Shown here one piece after another: positions 11,810 to 24,174 of a DNA stretch of 49,606 nucleotides (position 1 is its first letter; the number at the start of each line of letters is the position of its first letter). The notes below the pieces were generated by a model. It made no database searches and was not told where the DNA came from. It saw nothing but the letters and a program-made list of their open reading frames with translations. Where the stretch lies: NCBI GenBank assembly GCA_020536535.1, contig JAHLWZ010000694.1, forward strand, positions 36,800 through 86,405, read 5' to 3'. The position numbers and the translations under genes are program-made. Source of the stretch: Pelomyxa schiedti. Lineage: Eukaryota > Evosea > Pelobiontida > Pelomyxidae.

Positions 11810-14800
11810 CTACAGGCTGTTACACAGCACATAGAAAGGGATCATTACTGAGCTGGATACAGAATCCACAGCAGACAGCACTGTAAGTGTGAAGGAAGAG
11901 AAGCAGTTTGGGTCATATGTCGCCGGTACAACTGTGTACTGCGTCGATGTAGTTCTTTGTGTTGTCTTCAACTCCAAAGTGATATACTCGGAAAATTGTT
12001 CCGTGTGGGCCACTGGTGTCACACAGTCATGTTGTGAAAACACATACAGTCCCACAAATGGAGCATTAGAGGTGTCTGGGTTCCCACTACTAGTGTTGCC
12101 AATATTATTTGCTGCAAGCATTATTGTTATTCCCGTGGAGCAGGCGCCAATATCCAACATGTAGGCAGGGTTGTTCCTCCAGCTGGAATTGTTCATGCTC
12201 CCGCCACACAACCCAGGGCCCCATCTGCCATAAATACAAAGTTCATGCCAATCGCTGGCTTCAGTGAGAGAAAGAGGAATTTCACTGTAAACAGTGATCT
12301 AGGAGGGAAAATGAGGGGTGATATCTGATAGAAAAAGGCAGACCTTGAAGTTGGCTTCATCACCAGGGTCGTGGGTACTGCACATAATGACGTAAGGGCA
12401 CAGAGAGGGGTGTAGTGTTACACTAAGTATTCTATCTCTCACATTGACATATTTAGTTTCGTCAACCACATTGGTTGACGAAATAGAAAGTGTTTTCCTT
12501 CCTGTAGTGTCCCCCTTTGACAGTAGTTTGGCACCAATGGTGTGCCGATAGACTGAGGCTTGCCCAAATTTGCGGTAATCACCTAGGCAAATTGTTATGA
12601 GGGAGCATCTAATCTAAGAAATACCTTGGGAGAGGATAATGAATACTTGGCATGGCTGGGACACTGTAACGTGGAATTGTGGATTTTTCACCCAGGTTGG
12701 AAAATTTGTACAACCACCAGCTGTATTGCGATCCCGCTTCCACTCTGAGAAGAGCGAAGTTTCATGCCATCCCGGGGGAATAGATTTGCACAGTGATATT
12801 CGATCGCATTGAAGAACAAATTCTTCCATAGGAAGGATAAAAGAGCCAGCTCCACTAGTATTGCAAAGTGCGAGTGGTTGGTAATTATACAGCCTTAAGT
12901 TTGGATATACCTTAAGTGGGCCAGTTGACTCGGCAGGGGGCGTTTGCAGTGAGCCGTTATAGAATCATCACCCCATGGGTCTCTTAATCTCACATATTGC
13001 TTTCCATTGATTTCGTGAATACTAATAATTCCATATGCATGATTCGGAACTAGTAAATGCCCACTCATGCTTGAAGGACTTACTGAGTAGTTTGATGTCC
13101 TCACGCATCCCATCATATACTCCTTTTCGAAGTAATGGACTAGTAGATGCCAAACAGTAACAGCTTCCAGCTTTCTTCCACTTTGTTCGTCGTGCAAATT
13201 TAAATTCATGGCAACACCTCCAGTAAGATCTACTAGAGCATCGCTGTCGTGCCCATTTTCCAATGCAATGTACGAGCCACACATTTTAGCATAAGCCTTC
13301 TCCAAGAGTGCCACCCAATCGAATTTGGCAACAGTATTCCTATTGTGTCCAAATAACGGCACACCGTAGTGTCCACAAGGTATCTGGTCATCCTAGGTGG
13401 AATTTTCAGCGTACAATATGAGAAATTGTCTTGTATTATTTGGATAATTGAAATTAGGTTCCATGTAGCATTAGAAGAAATCAAACTTGCTGAAAACCGC
13501 CATACAACGATAATTTTCACCCAGACTCTATTACGGAAGAACTTAATAACAAATAGGCCTAAATCAGGTCTGCTCCCTGCAAATAGGGACTTTAAGCGGT
13601 CGGGCTTTCCCGCCATAAGGGAGAATGCACCCCTGTGAAAAGTAAATTCATGCATGGAGGATATTACATACAAAAGCCAGCAGTTACCAAGAGCACCTTG
13701 AACTGGAATTTTTTAGGGTAGAAATTACTACAAGAGGAACAAACCTGGGCCATCGTCACTCGAAATTTGCAGACAGTCAGTTTGGGGTGGAGAGGGGAAT
13801 TTAGAGCTTTTTCCTCTAATATCAGAGAGTCGCTGCCAAGTTACACTTGGAAATGAATGTATTTTTTCCTGGTAGTAGAAGAGAGTGAAAAGGTGAGGAA
13901 AAAACGGTTAACATACAGTCTCTAATCCAACTAAGGACTCCTCAGTGGCTGGGAATAACGGGTCCTGGAATTTCGTTTTTGTTGCGATACACTGGGAAAT
14001 AATGTCATTGAGTGCTGCAGATTGTTGTACTATTTTTGTATAGTACGTTTGCTGCTGAGGAATAGGTTTTTGGAGTAATAGTGACGTCCCACTTGGAAGG
14101 GGTGGTGTTACACATGGAAAGAAGGGTGGTGATGTAGGGGGTGGTGAAATACCAGGTGCAAAGAGAGATGGTGAGGTGGGTGGTGTAGTGCCAAATGAAA
14201 AGATGCCTGGAGAGATAGGTAGGGGTGAAGTTGGTAATGGTTGAACGGGACTTGGAGTGGTGGAAGGTGCAGTATTTAGATTAAATGATACAGGTGAAGA
14301 GCATGGTGTGAAGATGATAGGTGTATTCTGCGGGGGAGGTGATGTACCTTGACATGGAGATTGTACAGCACTTGGTGCGGACAATGTTGAATAAAGTGCT
14401 GGGGAGTTGCATACAGGTGTAGGATTTGGGGGAAATGGTGAAGTGGGGTGGTAAAGTGGGGATGCAGTACTTGGAGCTCTTTGTGTTGCTTGATTTGAGG
14501 GTGATGTACCAGGAGAGTAGGCAAACTTATCTGTATTTTGTGTTGCGGAGAAATTGTGCAGACCAGGAAAGAGTATGGGCGTTGGAACTGTAATGGGGTG
14601 AGTGGGTGGAAGTTCTGAGACTTGTGGTGGGAGAGGCAATGGCTGAGATGACAGTGGGGCCGGGAATGAATTCGCTCTCATCAATGGGCTTGCATTAGCC
14701 ACGGGTAGGGGAACCGGGATGGATGGAAGGCTCTATTATAAAACAGTAGATAAATAAGCGAAAGCAGGAGAACATTACCGAAACTAACCTTGCGCAAGTC

Positions 14801-15187
14801 CACAGAATTGGTGGCAGAGAGCGACTGAGCTCTCCTTTTTTTGTCAATGGACTCCGCCAGAGCCAAACACCTCCTGCATAGATCCCTCACAAATGTTTTC
14901 ATATCCTCATTCGAGCTGCTCTGTTGCGGTTGAGATCCAGATCCACCGCCGTTTCCCTGTATCACTTGGTTACGTTGCTGCTGCAGCCGGCTGTTTGTGC
15001 CCAGATTTGTTGCAACTATTGCATACGGCGGAGCAGAAAGTTGTTGGGAGAGAGAAAGGAGACTTTCGCCGGTCGATACGAAACTGCTGTACGCGCGATC
15101 TAGATCGCCGGAGTTTTGGGCCACAACTGCAGCTTTGTACTGGTCAAACAACCGCTGTAGATCTTGCTGGTATTGCTGCTGGTGCAT
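11810..15187 (-). CDS. CAPN7: Calpain-7/PalB-like cysteine protease with MIT-like N-terminus
   Basis: The N-terminus from the ATG at 15187 has helices of MIT type (DLQRLFDQYKAAVVAQ ... DLDRAYSSF ... CRRCLALAESI). A roughly 230-residue Pro/Ser/Thr-rich linker follows (14702-13950), then 'FQDPLFPATEESL' opens a calpain core: 'VQGALGNCWLL' carries the catalytic Cys, 'DDQIPCGHYG' and 'WVALLEKAYAKMCGSY' follow, 'LLVPNHAYGIIS' carries the His, and 'YVRLRDPWGDD' replaces the usual R-N-P-W-G. Two C2-like/PBH modules close the protein ('WKRDRNTAGGCTNFPTW', 'NPQFHVTV', then a second copy to the stop at 11810). This order is that of calpain-7/PalB, which bind ESCRT-III in endosomal signalling. The Asn-to-Asp change at the third triad position may alter activity. 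About nine exons, ends approximate. Confidence 0.85.
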
Positions 15188-15468
15188 CTTTCGTTGTCTT
15201 GCTGGTTTTGTTTTTTGGCTGTTGCGTTTCTTTCTGGAAAAAGCACTCGAGTTGAATTTTTGACATTTCCTTAACGAGGTTGTGTGCTTTGATCGATCTG
15301 TGGGTTGAAGTTACAGCTCTCTGTCCTTGTACCGTGCAGAGCCACCGGCGAGTACGAACGAGATGTGTGCAGTTTCCCAGATGCAAGAGTCAAAGATTAG
15401 GGGTACTGGCCCGGAGAGGTTTCTGTATTATCAACGAATTCGAAAACAAACTGGCAGTTATTTAAACA

Positions 15469-18400
15469 ATGTACGCCGACGAACTTGGTGACACAGCGCC
15501 GCTGGGCGTACCGTCGCGGGAACGTATGAGGACAGTGTGGAGCGCTCCCGGTGATGGGATGTTCACTCAAATATGCCCCGTATGTTTTGTTTTTTGTTTT
15601 TTGTTGTTTTTTTTTTGTGGGGGGCACTTTGTTCAATTTTGGTGTAGGTTTCGTACTTTAGCAGTTTGTTGGATGACTATTCTCTTGGTTTTGCGGCAAT
15701 CAAGACCTACAAGCACATGTTTCGGTCTGCCAAATCTTATCAGAAATGGTTGTTCGTAACCCCCACCTGTCCAGTATGTTTATCCTTCCTTGGAAAATTT
15801 GGTGAAATTCAAAACCTGCCACAGGGGGAGAAACTGTTTGACTCGGTGGAATTTGAGGGCACAAGGTCTGTAGCAATTGCAACCGGGCGATCAGAGTACA
15901 GCGGCTCAGTCTTTAACACTAAAACTGCTTATGTTACAGTTGCCTCCTACAAGAAAACCCCTTCATTAAGCTTTTACAATGTTAATGGTATGCAAGTTAT
16001 AACCGCCCTCAATTGATCAAAGATAAAAAAACAGGACCTGATAGCCACAACCCAAAACCCTATCTCACTCTAGTGGGAAGAACGGAAATAGCGGGTGATT
16101 ATTCAAATCATCCTCTCACGGCCACAGTAGACGTACGATTTCGCCCAGATGACAACGTTGTTGGCATGTCAGTTGATGATGCTTGGTATTACCTGCAAGT
16201 ACGTGCCCCAGAATCTGCCGCTATTAACGGTCTGGGTTCCCCTGTCCAAGCCGACGTGAGATATAATCTTTCGGTTTCTGAGGGTGGAAACAAGTCAGCA
16301 GTCATCAATAGTTTTGACATGAATAAAAGAAACCTTGTACTTGCTGGAACTTTTGGAGTATCGCAATATGATATCGAAACCAAAACCGAGTGCCGAAGAT
16401 TGTCACATTTTCTTCCCCAACAGTGCCGGTTGGTTGATACCCTCCAATTTCTAGTGATCAATCGTACAAAAGGATTTGGACAAAGTTCTCTCACTTCTGT
16501 TGTGTGAGTTGTGACAGCGTATTGCATTTTCTCGATTTTCGCGATAGAACTTCATGTGTTGGGACTTATCCTCACACTAGTGCTGTTTCATGGTTTTCAT
16601 TCGAGTCTTCTCATACAAGTCTCGATTGCCTTTCCTCTGTAACAAGTGAGGGCCTGTACATCTGGGACATGAGGCAGACGCGCCCTGAGGAAATCACCAA
16701 AAGCCCATTTAGTTGCTGCGAGTTTCAAAATACTCTTTTTGCATGCCATGAGACTGGAATTCATGAATTGAACGATCCGTTCGAGTCAGTCCCACGTGAT
16801 TCACCCCGACCGTTTCCCCTTGTTACAACCTTTAGTGAGCATAATCCCTGTTTCGCCTTGTTAGTTGGCAACTCTTCATATGGGAACTTCCACCTACAAA
16901 CCCCTTCAAATGATGTGCATGACTTGAAGAGTAGATTGGAAGTCTTTGGAGGATTCAAATGCGACATAGCAACAGAAGTGACTCTGGAGCAATTTGATCA
17001 GGAGTTAGACAAATATGTTCTTCGTCTCACAAAATCTTCCTCACGAGCTATTTCACTTTTCTATTTCTCCGGCCATGGTTATCAAGACCCCTCAACTTCG
17101 CAATGGTTGGAAATGCTGCCACCTCCAATGGCAACTGCACCCTCCAAGAATGACCATATTGACAGATCTATTTCCCTTCAATATATAGTGAGAAACATAG
17201 AATCTGTTGCCTCAGTGAAACTGAGTATTGTAATAGTTGATTGCCCACGAGAAGTCCTGAGCAGTGTAAAACCTGTGCCTACAGCTACCTCACGTCTATC
17301 ATTCATAAGCCCAAAAACGATTATCCTTTATGCCTGTGCTCCAGGTATCCTACTTAAACAAAAGTTAATCTAATGTGAGCAAAAATCTAGGTGCCAAACC
17401 CAACGAACCTGAAGATCTATTTATGAATTCCTCCCTCATACGCCGCTTAATTTCTGGTACCCTTTTTTTTGTACAGGTTTTTTTTTTTTTTGCAGTCAAT
17501 CTGACAATGGGTCTCCACAGTGACTGATTTGCACCCCACACTGGGCGTTATTGACGCATTCAAAATGATTATCAACCCCCCTGTAATGGAAGTTACTACC
17601 TCGCAACCTGTCAATTGCTCCATATGGTGTAATTATATGGAGTTCAAGCGGGGCTCTGACTGGTCAACACTGATGGAAACGTCATGGTTTTCAGTTAGTT
17701 GTTGCCTTGCAAAAGCATTCAAAAAGAGTTGGCTGGCAGTGCCATTTCAGTTACCGCAGTTTAAGTATCTTGAAGATGCGTTTGACAGAGTTCTACATGA
17801 CCTGCCAGCACCACGGTCCCACCACTTACTCACATTGTTGGAAGGTGAGAAAAATAAGTTAGACACTGTCCGTAATCTGCAAAAACAACTGCCTGAGTGG
17901 CTCCAGTGGTGCTCCATTGCATTTGCACGGAGGATGTGGATTTTTGTGACGCTAAGAGCAATTTCTGGCATTGATTCAATATCTATCTGCGAAGTAAACC
18001 ACACAGGAAGCACATCAGGAAAACATCAACCAGGAAGATTAGTCTTTGAAAACATGTCTGCTGTTCTTTCTTTGGATTTTGACTTCTTATTTCGCCGAGA
18101 TTCTGACTCTATCGTGTTCTCTAAAGATAAAAACATCATCTTCCAAGAGCTGGACGCCTTAATTGCCTCTGTTGTGAGAGTAACCACAGACCCTGAAGAC
18201 CAAAGACGTTTAAGTACTCCTGGGCGCATCTCCACGCCAACAGCAAACCTCTTGCAGTCCTGTATGGAATATCCAAATAGCCCCTCTCCCCCCACCACCT
18301 CGAGGGCCCCTTCAGTAAGGCGTTTACCGCCAACTCCCCCTAAAACTTCCTCACCAAGGTACTCCCTTCCAATTCCGCAGAGTTCCCCCACCAATCTCTA

Positions 18401-20038
18401 CTCCAACTCTTCCTTTACTTTGAAGCATTCCATGGAGGGTGTTTGCCGTGGCGCCGGTATGCCAGCACAGTCACCCAAGGAATCATCAAAAATATCTAAA
18501 AGTACATCTGAAGTGTTATCTACTCCACCCATAGTATGTGCAGTTTTCTTCTCAACACATAAAGTATAATTTTACTCCAGATTCCGCCCGCAACAGGGTC
18601 TAGTGTAGTGGAAGTCTGTGAATGGCTTGAATCAATTGGCCTCACAGAATATATTGCAGCTTTTAAAGAAAACGCCGTAAATGGTCTTGCCTTCGCCGTT
18701 CTTAAAGAAAGTGACTTAACTCAACTGGGAGTGACCAAGATTGGCCATAAAAATCAATTGCAGTGTGCAATTACACAAGCACGTGCAACCTTACCAGCTA
18801 GTTTGATTCCCGAATGAAATAACGATGAATATAATAACTGTTAATCAGATACATGTCCTTCTCCCACTGTGGAGAGCACCCTTAGAAGGTGATTTGCCAC
18901 AGCATCTCTTTTTAGTTTAACCAGCTTCAAGCCCCTCAACTGATAATGAGGCTAGTCGCATACAAGAACTGGAGGCTCAACTTCAACGCTTACAAATGGA
19001 AACAAGTAAGCTTAATTTCTGGGAGCCTACTCATCAACACAGCTGCAAGGTGCCTGGGAGGGCCAGAACTTAATTATAAATGCTCGGCTTTTATTGTTGG
19101 GAACTCTGCATACAATCAATTTTCGTTGAACAATACCCTGAACGATGCTAAATGTATTTCAGAGGTAGCGGTTTGCTTCATTAATTCTACTAAACGGATG
19201 CAAAGTTCCTTGGCAACAAGTGCCATTTTGATGTTTCCTATCACACTGATGTAGCCACACTTGCTGATTTTGTTAATCTTCTGGAAGAATACAAGACAAA
19301 ACTGAAAATAAGCAAAAGGACCAACAAAGTACACCCCTAGGTGTTGGGTTGTCTCATACACTATTTAGAACGCAAGTATTTTTTATTTTGCTGGTCATGG
19401 ACGGCAAGTCAAAGGGCACAATTTCTTACTGATGACAAAAGAGGAATCTGCCTACACCGAACCCAATTTTGGCAAGATGAAATTCCAGGCACCGATGCTA
19501 GGAGATGTATTGGATGGTCTCAAACACCACTCTGAGTTAGTTATTGCTATTCTAGATGCCTGTCGTGAATCTGATTCCGAAGACAGAGATGAATTTAAAG
19601 TATTCACCTCTATCTCATTGTTCGTTGTCTAAAATATTCATAGACACGTGGCTTTGGTTCTTCCAGCCAGCTTGCCAAGGAAGACTTCCCAAGTGGTTGT
19701 ATTGTGGTCTACCCAACCAGTCCAGGTATATATTCCCTAATCAACAAACTAAACAAAGAACCTAACAAATACGTGGCAGGGAAGGCTGCCCTGGATGCAT
19801 GTAAGATACCTACGAAAAGGGATCACGGATTTTTCACTGGGTGTTTGCTGGATGGTTTCTGCCCTACCTCTATTTCGTGCAACTTACACACAACCCACTA
19901 GTTATCGAGAAAGCCCCACCAGGGAAGCCATTCAGTGATATAATTGATGAGACAATTACCCTTGTACAGTCATTATCCGGCGGTTCACAGACTCCTTGGT
20001 TATCCAAGAGTGTGGGGCAGAGATTTGCCTTGTTCTAG
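15469..20038 (+). CDS. WD40 - caspase-like - SAM - caspase-like (C14) protein
   Basis: Fifteen exons from ATG 15469 to TAG 20036-20038 sum to 3819 nt, an exact 1272-residue frame. Residues 1 to about 380 have WD40-like strands (NLVLAGTFGVSQYD, LHFLDFRDRTSCVG, LSSVTSEGLYIWDMR). Residues about 393-600 form a first C14 caspase-like fold: 'ALLVGNSSY', 'FYFSGHGYQD' with the His, and 'IVIVDCPREV' where D-A-C-R is expected. A Pro/Ser-rich linker is followed by a SAM domain at about 920-985 (EWLESIGLTEYIAAF, LTQLGVTKIGHKNQL), a short coiled coil (IQELEAQLQRLQ) and a second C14 domain at about 1028-1270 with 'FIVGNSAYN', 'IFYFAGHGRQ' and 'AILDACRES', an intact His-Cys pair. The fold and dyad are C14 family knowledge; a role as a scaffolded protease is inference. 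The gene is divergent from the calpain gene (281-bp gap). Confidence 0.85.
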
Positions 20039-20158
20039 CCTGCAATACCCAAACTTATGTTGGCTAATACTAACGTATTGAATTTTTGGCACTAAACAAA
20101 ATTGCGCGTGGGCTAAGTACTTAACAATTTTTGTATTTAGAGTCAGACACAGTTTAGT

Positions 20159-22045
20159 TTAGAATTTGTTGTTTGGGTTCAGGTTGGGAGTAGCAGCTGA
20201 GGAGGATCTTGGTGTGGGTTGAACTTGAGGGGTAGGGGCTTGTGGTGTGGGTGCTTTGAATGGTGTTGGGGTGCTTCTTCCAGTGAGAGAGGGTGTTGTG
20301 ACGATTGGGGTGCTGTATGAGGCACGCAGTTGAGGATCAGCAATCTTTCCTAAGCGGTTCATAAGTGAGTGCCCAGCCGGAGAGAGTGCTCCAAATCGGG
20401 AACTCGGAGTGGATGGAGTTGCCATCCGAAACGGAGAGGAAGGTCTACGTTCAAGTTAGGAGTTGAGAGCAATTGCTAGTAGGAAGGATATACTTTGTTA
20501 TCGTTTGCAGTCGAAGATTTTGTGCTCTTTTCTCGGTCAAAGCAAGAGCAATTTTTTCTCGTTGCGGGGGCTCGGGTACCTTGAACCTTGGACCTGCAGA
20601 TGTTAGTGAGGTAACAAACAATTGGATTAATACCAGGGGTTGTGTCGAGTGGTGTATCAGTTGGATCCAGTCTAAGGGGCGTTGCAGCGATTTTACCCCA
20701 GGTTGTGAGGGGTGAGTCCCCAGGGGCTGGTGAAGGTGTTGCAACAAATGAATAGCCTCCAACCTTTGGTGATTTCCCTGTTAGATCTACAAGATAAAAA
20801 TGAATATTTGCTTATCCATTCTGGATTTGATACCATCAAGATCGATCTGCCTTCCTTCCTGTTGTTTTCGGCGTCTTTCACCAAATTGTTCTTCAGACGT
20901 TGTAACCATTCCATAGACATGCTCTGTGTCACTCTGGAAAAGAAAGTTAGTGAAGCTCCTCATGAGAGAAAGAATACTTCTTCCGGCTTGGTGTGATGCA
21001 CTTTTCCAATAATTCTAGTGTTGGAATACTTTATTTCTTTCTGTGGCCCCGTCATCAATTCTTCCAGCTCCTTGGCAGTCAAAGGTTGCTAATTTGGTGT
21101 TAGACACATACTGTGGTGACGGAAGAACAAGCACGAAAACCAGCCCCCCCTCCCCAAACAACCAACTCAACCATGGCGCACCCCAGAGGGTGTGTAAAAC
21201 AGCTGGTTCTTTGGTTCATATGGCCAAGTCAAAAGTTGAACACTGTCCTTCTCGGCACCTTGCAGCAACAAAGCATCATTCTGTTTCTTGGTCTCCACCA
21301 GCCACAGAGCTTTAGAACGCCTTTTCCTGGAAGCTTTTTCGGAAAGCTTTTCAAAATCCGCATTATCCTCACTGGTATACTTCGAAAGGTAAGCATCAAG
21401 ATGTAAGTTGGTGTCAGCTACAGGTTCCTCACTATCACCATCACCATCGCCATCGCCTCCCAACTCGCCCTCCAAGCTTGTTGAAAAAGATGAAGACGAT
21501 GTAGCACAAGGGCCTGTGTCTTGTTCGCGAATTGGTGTTTGTTGCAACGAATGTGAAGGAGTAGTAAAACTAGGAGTTCCTGGATGAAAATGAATCAATA
21601 TACAAGCACTAACTCCAAAAGCAAAAGGGGGAGAAAAAAAAAAATAGTATCAATAAGAATAATACTATATAAGATCACTACAATTGAAGTCAACCGAACC
21701 TGAGGAGGCTTTTCGCACTTCGCTCGCCGCCCTAAGTTTGACTTCAACGGATCTCATTTTGCCAATGTCGTCCGCTTCCACCGCCTCGAGGTACTCAAGT
21801 CCCAGAGACAATTTTGTGTTGTCGGGGAAGAAGTCTCGTTGAATGATCTTCTCCATGCCCGTGACGTAGTCGTTTTCTGTCAGCACCTTGGGCTTCTTTG
21901 GGCTCCTGCAGAAGATCTTAACTCAACCGCCACGAGAAAAACCGCAGTGTTTTACAACAAGAAGACAAACATACGGAGCAACGGGGAGAGATTCCTCCTT
22001 CAACACTAGCGCCGTGTTCGACACCGGTACCAAGTCCTGCGACAT
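20159..22045 (-). CDS. ESS2: ESS2 (DGCR14/Es2) splicing-associated nuclear protein
   Basis: Start at ATG 22045; exon 1 ends in GTATG and joins to 'SPKKPKVLTENDYVTG'. Family hallmarks follow in order: 'EKIIQRDFFPD', 'LEYLEAVEADD', 'TPSFTTPSHS', 'YLSKYTSEDNADFEKL', 'PYEPKNQLFYTPSGV', 'LTAKELEELMTG', 'KYSNTRII', 'GYSFVATPSPAPGDSPLTTWG', 'ATPLRLD', 'GPRFKVPEPPQREKIALAL', and a Pro/Thr-rich tail to the stop at 20159. Only ESS2 proteins combine these blocks. ESS2 is found in spliceosomal C-complex preparations and influences splice-site choice. About six exons. It faces the C14 gene tail to tail across 120 bp, so the two may share or overlap 3' ends. Confidence 0.9.
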
Positions 22046-22291
22046 TTGTGAAAAAAATTAAAAACAAATAAAGAGAACAAGAAATTTTCCCTGGTCTCTC
22101 ACGCCCACAGAAATCCTTCCAAATCCTCCCCAAACTTCGTGCACTCCCCTGCTCACACTCTTGTAAAAATCCTCCCTGTTTTTTTTGCAGTCATGGGCCT
22201 CACGAGGACGAAAATACCCTCAAAAGCTGTGGCCTCTGACAGTACAGCACATGTTTTGTTTTTAGTGGGGTGTTTTGTTTTGTTTTTCCCA

Positions 22292-23173
22292 CTAAGAAAA
22301 AAGAAATTTTTGAGGGCCTTTTTTTATGTACACCTCAGGTGAGTGGGGACTAAAAAAAATTGGTGGAGAGCCCCATTTTGCATCTTCCCGCTCTGTCATG
22401 TTAGGAAAAGTGAACAAGAGCTTATGGTCCTTATCCAGTGCCTTGATGTGTCTCTTTTCATTCCATTAGAGAGTGTTTGATGTTTGTCTACTACATACAG
22501 GAAACATTGCAAAGGACTTTTCACGACAGTTCTTCCATGAATCGTTATAAAAAAGTACGTGGAACGTGGGTTCACTCCGATGCGGGTATATGATAGCACC
22601 GCCGAACGTCAATTTGTCTCTGGGCCACTTCTGTGAATATAGCCGGTGTTTGTAGGCTCAACAACGTCGAAGGGAAGGCAGCGGCACCTTTGGCGCGGGA
22701 CTTGTCCTCTCGGAGGCATATCAACAACACCATGGCACTCGAAAATCAGGCAGTGTGCCAAGTGCTGGTCCCTGAGCGTGCGCGCACGTCGATTGTCGCC
22801 ACACGCCCTCTGCAGCATCGGAACCTTACAGCACGCGTCGACGTAGTTCAGCGCGACGCCGAGCGCGTCTGCAAGCTGGGGCCCCGTCGCCACCGTCCCT
22901 GGTCTTGAGCACAGCCTGGCCGCTCAACGTGAGCGCCGCCCGCCAAACGACGTCCACGTCCTCGCCCCCCTCGCTCGTCGGCGACCGGGGAGATGGTGGC
23001 ATTGGTGGCGACCTCGCCATTGGGTGCCGCTGCAGCAGCTGTGGTTGTTGCCCTTCGTAACTAAGTCACTTCGTTGCGCTCGTTTTTTTTTTTTTTTTTG
23101 GGCGATCAAACATCTCCGAAATCTATTCCAGATCGAAGGTGACGCGGAGATGCAGGCTGTCGTAGATCCACAT
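22292..23173 (-). CDS. Unrecognised GC-rich gene, model uncertain
   Basis: I cannot name this gene. A possible start is the ATG at 23173 (MWIYDSLHLRVTF) or a later one at 23020. The stretch 23020-22660 is unusually GC-rich and gives protein-like frames ('DVVWRAALTLSGQAVLK', 'QLADALGVALNYVDACCKVP', 'LPFDVVEPTNTGYI') that do not join cleanly. Downstream, 'KWPRDKLTFGGAIIYPHR' after a CACAG acceptor and 'TFHVLFYNDSWKN' read well, split by one intron (donor GTATGTAG) from 'HIKALDKDHKLLFTF'. The frame reaches a TAG at 22292, but an intron there could extend the gene to about 22150. Reading-frame breaks in the GC-rich part may be missed introns or sequence errors. Confidence 0.35.
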
Positions 23174-23459
23174 GAAGGCACAATAGTTAACCATTGTTCG
23201 TTTACGTCTTTTCTCTAACATTCTTCCCTCTTCTCTCTGTTCTTCCCTCTTGTTTCCTCTTTTTTTTTTTTTTTTTTTGTGGTTGTTTTAACTAACCGAC
23301 CAACGGTGGCATGCACATCATTGCTCCGCCGTGGCGCTGCAATAAACGCGATATACACATGGTTAAGTGGTCACAGGAAAGTCCAAAACGGTCGATTGTT
23401 CAAATTCGCCTTCGCAGTCCCTTCCACCAAGCACGTTATCCAGCGTTACTGCCAAGACC

Positions 23460-24174
23460 ATGACACTCAATGCGACCAACAGCAAAACTAATGCTATCCC
23501 TGCAGTAAGCAACACTACTAGTTCTGTGCCGGCGGCATCTACCACAAAACTGAAATCATACCGGAGCAGGAGAAGGTCACTATCACGCTCTCGCTCGCGG
23601 TCTAGGTCACCAAGGTCACGTTCTCACTCTCGCTCGCACTCACGGTCACGCCCACGTGTGCCCTCACTATCACCGCCGGTAGCAGCCACAACTCCCCCAA
23701 TACCATCTTCTCCACCGGCTACATCCCCGGCACCAGCTTCAGTTCCTTCATCACCACCCCCTACTAGAGGAAGAAGTGATTCTTCTTCATCGTCCTCTTC
23801 ATCTTCGCCATCACATAAGAAACACAAGCATAAGCACAAGCACAAACATAAAAAGGATAAGAAAGACAAAAAGGACAAGAGCAAGAAGGATAAAAAGAAG
23901 AAAAAGGAAGTACCACAAGGACCGGTTCCATATTCAACAGTATGCTCTTCCCTCTGACCTTATATAACATTCACGGAACTCATCAACCCATACCACAAAA
24001 AATCATCAACAGTACTTGCGGACAAAGAGTGATTCTGACTCGGAAGGTACCGGAAGAAGCCTCATTTCTGGCAGAAAAATCAAACTCCACCGGCACAAGA
24101 CCAAGAAGGAGAAAGTGGCCGATGCCAACCGCGGAGACTTACTCGAGTTTCTCAATGCACTCTACCAAGACTAG
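23460..24174 (+). CDS. Small SR/lysine-rich protein
   Basis: Two coding exons. The first has Ser/Thr-rich sequence, then R-S dipeptides (SRSRSRSRSPRSRSHS), a Pro/Ser segment, a Ser run and a Lys/His run (KHKHKHKHKHKK, KKDKKDKK). After a GT-AG intron (23941-24010) the C-terminal exon reads 'GRKIKLHRHKTKKEKVAD', 'RGDLLEFLNALYQD' and stops at 24174. The composition suggests a nuclear, splicing-associated protein; the short C-terminal block resembles one I have seen on small eukaryotic nuclear proteins, but I cannot assign it to a family. The open frame extends up to 23367 without an ATG, so an upstream exon with the true start is possible. Confidence 0.6.

Noticed and set aside
16402-16520. Frame break inside the WD40 part of the C14 gene
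   Set aside because: A 53-nt intron (16402-16454) restores the frame and makes the whole 15-exon sum divisible by three.
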